Origin: Xanthomonas citri pv. mangiferaeindicae
GTDB taxonomy: Bacteria > Pseudomonadota > Gammaproteobacteria > Xanthomonadales > Xanthomonadaceae
Direction: 5' to 3'
Length of the DNA stretch: 64,000 bases
Assembly (NCBI GenBank): GCA_002240395.1
Contig: CP016836.1
Coordinates: forward strand, 2,666,001-2,730,000
How positions within the stretch are numbered: the first letter of the stretch is position 1; every line of letters begins with the position of its first letter. The notes below the pieces were generated by a model. That model ran no database searches. It was given only the letters and a program-made list of their open reading frames with translations, and had not been told where the DNA came from. Positions 62,072 to 64,000 of the stretch are shown here, piece after piece. Made by a program: the position numbers and the translations under genes.

Positions 62072-62466
62072 CGCCGGCCCGCCAAGCGAAGACCGCACGG
62101 GCCGACCGGCCCGTATCGCCATCCCCGGCGCCGGGCGAGAGCCCGCACGCCCGCATCGTGGCTGCGATCCTTGCCGTACCCGCCGGACGGGTCGCCGGCT
62201 ATGGCCATATCGCACGCCGCGCCGGATTGCCTGGCCGGGCACGGATGGTGGCGCGGGTATTGCGTGACCACGATGGGCCGGCGCTGCCCTGGCATCGCAT
62301 CGTCCGTAGCGATGGGCGCATTGCATTTCCCGACGGCTCGCCCGGCTTCGAGGAACAGGTCCGCCGGCTGCGCGCCGAAGGCGTGACGGTCGTGCGAGGG
62401 CGCGTGCGCATGCCGGCCGAGGACGGGCTCGATGCGGCGTTGTGGGGGCCGGACGCGCGCGACTGA
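62068..62466 (+). CDS. Alkyltransferase-like protein (ATL, MGMT family without catalytic Cys)
   Basis: A 132-residue homologue of the DNA-binding domain of O6-alkylguanine-DNA alkyltransferase. The helix-turn-helix VPAGRVAGYGHIARRAGLPGRARMVARVL is followed by PWHRIV where true alkyltransferases have PCHRV, so the acceptor cysteine is tryptophan. This is the mark of ATL proteins, which bind O6-alkylguanine and hand it to nucleotide excision repair. The start is GTG at 62068, overlapping the pit stop. The first 25 residues look unconserved. Confidence 0.88.
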   Translation: MTPARQAKTARADRPVSPSPAPGESPHARIVAAILAVPAGRVAGYGHIARRAGLPGRARMVARVLRDHDGPALPWHRIVRSDGRIAFPDGSPGFEEQVRRLRAEGVTVVRGRVRMPAEDGLDAALWGPDARD

Positions 62467-62524
62467 CGGCGACGCAGTCGACACGGCACGCCGGTATCAT
62501 GGGCGCGCATAACGAGGAGTGCCG

Positions 62525-63172
62525 ATGTTTCCGAGGTTGCCGCAGGCCGTCAAAGTGATTCTGGCCATCAATGTCGTGGTGTTCCTGCTGCAACTGGTGA
62601 TCGGGGGCCTGCTCGCGCCGTTCATGCTCTGGCCGCTGGGCGGTGCCGATGCCGGCGGGTTGGGCTTCCAGCCGTGGCAGTTGTTGACCTACGGCTTCAT
62701 GCACGACCCGCGCAATCTCGCGCATCTGGTCTTCAACATGCTGGCGCTGGTGATGTTCGGCTCCCAGCTCGAGTACACCTGGGGCACACGGCGCTTTGTG
62801 ACCTACTACCTGGTGTGCGTGGTCGGCGCCGGGCTGTGCCAGCTCGCGGTGGTGACCTGGTCGCTGACGCAGGGAGCATTCCCGTATCCCACGCTCGGCG
62901 CGTCGGGCGGCGTGTTCGGTCTGCTGCTGGCCTACGGCATGCTGTTTCCGAACCAGCGGATCATGCTGTTGTTCCCGCCGATCCCGATGCGGGCGCGCAC
63001 GCTGGTCATCGTCTACGGCCTGGTCGAGCTGGTGCTCGGCATCACCGGCACGCGCTCGGGCGTGGCGCACTTCGCGCACCTGGGCGGCATGCTGTTCGGC
63101 TGGCTGCTGATCCAGCACTGGCGCGGTCGCCCGCCGTTCAACCGCAGCCGCCGCCACGTGCGGAGGTTGTGA
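62525..63172 (+). CDS. Rhomboid family intramembrane serine protease
   Basis: A 215-residue six-helix membrane protease. Conserved elements are QPWQLLTYGFMHDPRNLAHLVFNMLALVMFG, the catalytic serine in TLGASGGVFGLLLAYG and the catalytic histidine in AHFAHLGGMLFGWLLI. The ATG at 62525 follows GAGGAG by six bases; GTG 62519 is upstream but would overlap that ribosome site. Substrates unknown. A strong terminator follows about 80 bases after the stop. Confidence 0.93.
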   Translation: MFPRLPQAVKVILAINVVVFLLQLVIGGLLAPFMLWPLGGADAGGLGFQPWQLLTYGFMHDPRNLAHLVFNMLALVMFGSQLEYTWGTRRFVTYYLVCVVGAGLCQLAVVTWSLTQGAFPYPTLGASGGVFGLLLAYGMLFPNQRIMLLFPPIPMRARTLVIVYGLVELVLGITGTRSGVAHFAHLGGMLFGWLLIQHWRGRPPFNRSRRHVRRL

Positions 63173-63252
63173 GCGGGGAGGCATTCCGCGCATCGGGATT
63201 GAGGATGCGTTAGACGCGGATGCCTCGGCCGACAGCGCACCGCTCGGAAACC

Positions 63253-63284
63253 AAGAAGGCCGCACAAGATGCGGCCTTCTTTTT
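63253..63284 (+). terminator. Rho-independent terminator after the rhomboid gene
   Basis: AAGAAGGCCGCA, a five-base loop and TGCGGCCTTCTT form a 12-bp stem followed by more T residues, 80 bases beyond the stop codon. Confidence 0.9.
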
Positions 63285-63313
63285 GATTCTTCTCGAAGCC
63301 GGCCCCAAAACCG

Positions 63314-63358
63314 GGGGTCAGAGTGCAATTTCGCGTTGCGAAATTGCACTCTGACCCC
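63314..63358. repeat. REP-type palindrome, copy 2 (21-bp arms)
   Basis: Arms at 63314-63334 and 63338-63358 are exact complements with a GTT centre. The core GGTCAGAGTGCAATT is the same as in copy 1 at 56223, and AAAACCGGG precedes the left arm as in copy 1. The right arm lacks the matching CGGTTTT end. It sits between a rhomboid gene and the M13 peptidase gene. Confidence 0.85.
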
Positions 63359-63402
63359 GCGCCGCGTCGACGGATCCCGACGCCCGAATCCCCTGGCCCG
63401 GC

Positions 63403-64000
63403 TTATCGCCAGATCCGGACCTGATCCTCGGCCTTGCGGTTGAGCGCATCGCCGGCCTTGCACTGGAAGGTCTCGGCGAAGGCCGGCAGGTTGGCGACCG
63501 GGCCGTTGGCGCGCCACTGGCCGGGGGCCTGCTGGCTGGTCGCGGCGTTGCGCGTCGCGGTATCGACCGCCGACTGCTGCCGCCACAGCTGCGCCCAGGC
63601 GTTGAAGAACGCCTCGCGCGCCGGCTTGGCGACCTCGGGCGTGGCCTGCTGCAGCGCATCCCAGGCCAGCTCCACGCCCGCCAGGTCGGCGGCGTTCTCG
63701 TCGCGGGTCAGTGCCCCGTTGACGTTGACTCCGGTCAGGCCGGGATAGGGATAGCCGTTGTACTGGGTGACCAGGCGGTCGGTCGTCTGCAGCCACGCCG
63801 CGTCGTCGGCCGGGGTCCACCAGCTGCGCAAGGCATCGTTGCTGTCGACGGACTTGCCCTTGATGTCGACCGCGCGGCTCATTTCGTGGCCGACCAGCGC
63901 GCCGAAGGTGCCGTAGTGCGCCGCGCCGTCCTGGGTCATGTCCAGCACCGGCGCCTGCAGCACCGCGGCCGACACGATGATCCGGTTCTGCGCCGGGTCG
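63403..64000 (-). CDS. M13 peptidase (PepO/neprilysin-like), C-terminal part, with degenerate zinc site
   Basis: The last 198 residues of an M13 family protein; the start lies beyond 64000. The region is colinear with neprilysin: AHYGTFGALVGHEMSRAVDIKG, ALTRDENAADLAGVELAWDAL, FFNAWAQLWRQQ and the final CKAGDALNRKAEDQVRIW. The zinc motif HExxH reads HEMSR (63874-63888), so the second histidine is arginine. The later conserved histidine of the DxHSPG loop is also lost (SQQAPG). The third ligand Glu (DENAAD) and the substrate arginine (WRANG) remain. Proteolytic activity is doubtful, so this may be an inactive paralogue. Confidence 0.85.
   Translation of the reverse strand, partial: DPAQNRIIVSAAVLQAPVLDMTQDGAAHYGTFGALVGHEMSRAVDIKGKSVDSNDALRSWWTPADDAAWLQTTDRLVTQYNGYPYPGLTGVNVNGALTRDENAADLAGVELAWDALQQATPEVAKPAREAFFNAWAQLWRQQSAVDTATRNAATSQQAPGQWRANGPVANLPAFAETFQCKAGDALNRKAEDQVRIWR

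Overview
The window is a high-GC gammaproteobacterial chromosome segment. Gene content points to the Xanthomonadaceae/Lysobacteraceae, probably a Luteimonas- or Lysobacter-like organism. This is an inference from four TonB-dependent receptors in 64 kb, a FimT-PilV-PilW-PilX-PilY1-PilE minor pilin operon, a queA/tgt/yajC-secDF cluster and the general family types. I could not run a taxonomic search.

Layout. 1-4663: truncated ABC exporter, a quinone-oxidoreductase-like gene divergent from soxR across a clear SoxR box, a frameshifted DUF2207 membrane protein and a DUF4019 protein. 4862-8101: AlaX-like editing protein, S4 RNA-binding protein, GAF-GGDEF cyclase, EamA transporter. 8167-10542: a superoxide dismutase homologue that has lost metal ligands, divergent from a translationally coupled trio (CGHS glutaredoxin, SDR without its catalytic Lys, MarC protein). 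10802-15565: Oar-like TonB receptor and ppnN. 15590-24185: type IV pilus region, with an AlgZ/LytS-type kinase divergent from the minor pilins, PilY1 and PilE each broken by one missing base, tRNA-Asn and a second FimT. 24366-27248: uvrB, a small Gly-rich secreted protein and tRNA-Val. 27388-34233: starch/maltodextrin TonB receptor divergent from a secreted alpha-amylase, then a YncE-like propeller behind a Fur-box-like site. 34285-38994: P-loop kinase, siderophore receptor, MpaB/DUF2236 protein, upp. 39104-45355: TonB receptor divergent from phytase-like lipoprotein, exported metallophosphatase and exported pyrophosphatase, which together look like a phytate/organic-phosphate scavenging cassette. 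45462-49141: amidohydrolase lipoprotein, class III aminotransferase and divergent Lrp/AsnC regulator. 49500-56207: queA, an opposite-strand LprI-like gene, tgt, yajC, secD, secF. 56392-64000: IMPase/trmJ divergent pair, exoD, CorC-type protein, DUF47-pit-ATL operon behind a Pho-box-like repeat, rhomboid protease, and a degenerate M13 peptidase running off the edge.

Three themes cut across the window. First, several enzyme homologues have lost catalytic or metal-binding residues while keeping their fold. Second, five reading frames are each broken by what looks like one missing G or C, four of them in or beside G/C runs of four or more. That pattern suggests base-calling errors in the assembly rather than five independent mutations. 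Third, phosphate acquisition genes occur in two places and both have candidate PhoB-type repeats upstream. I see no CRISPR array, no insertion sequence and no prophage. The only mobile-like signals are two copies of a long REP-type palindrome.
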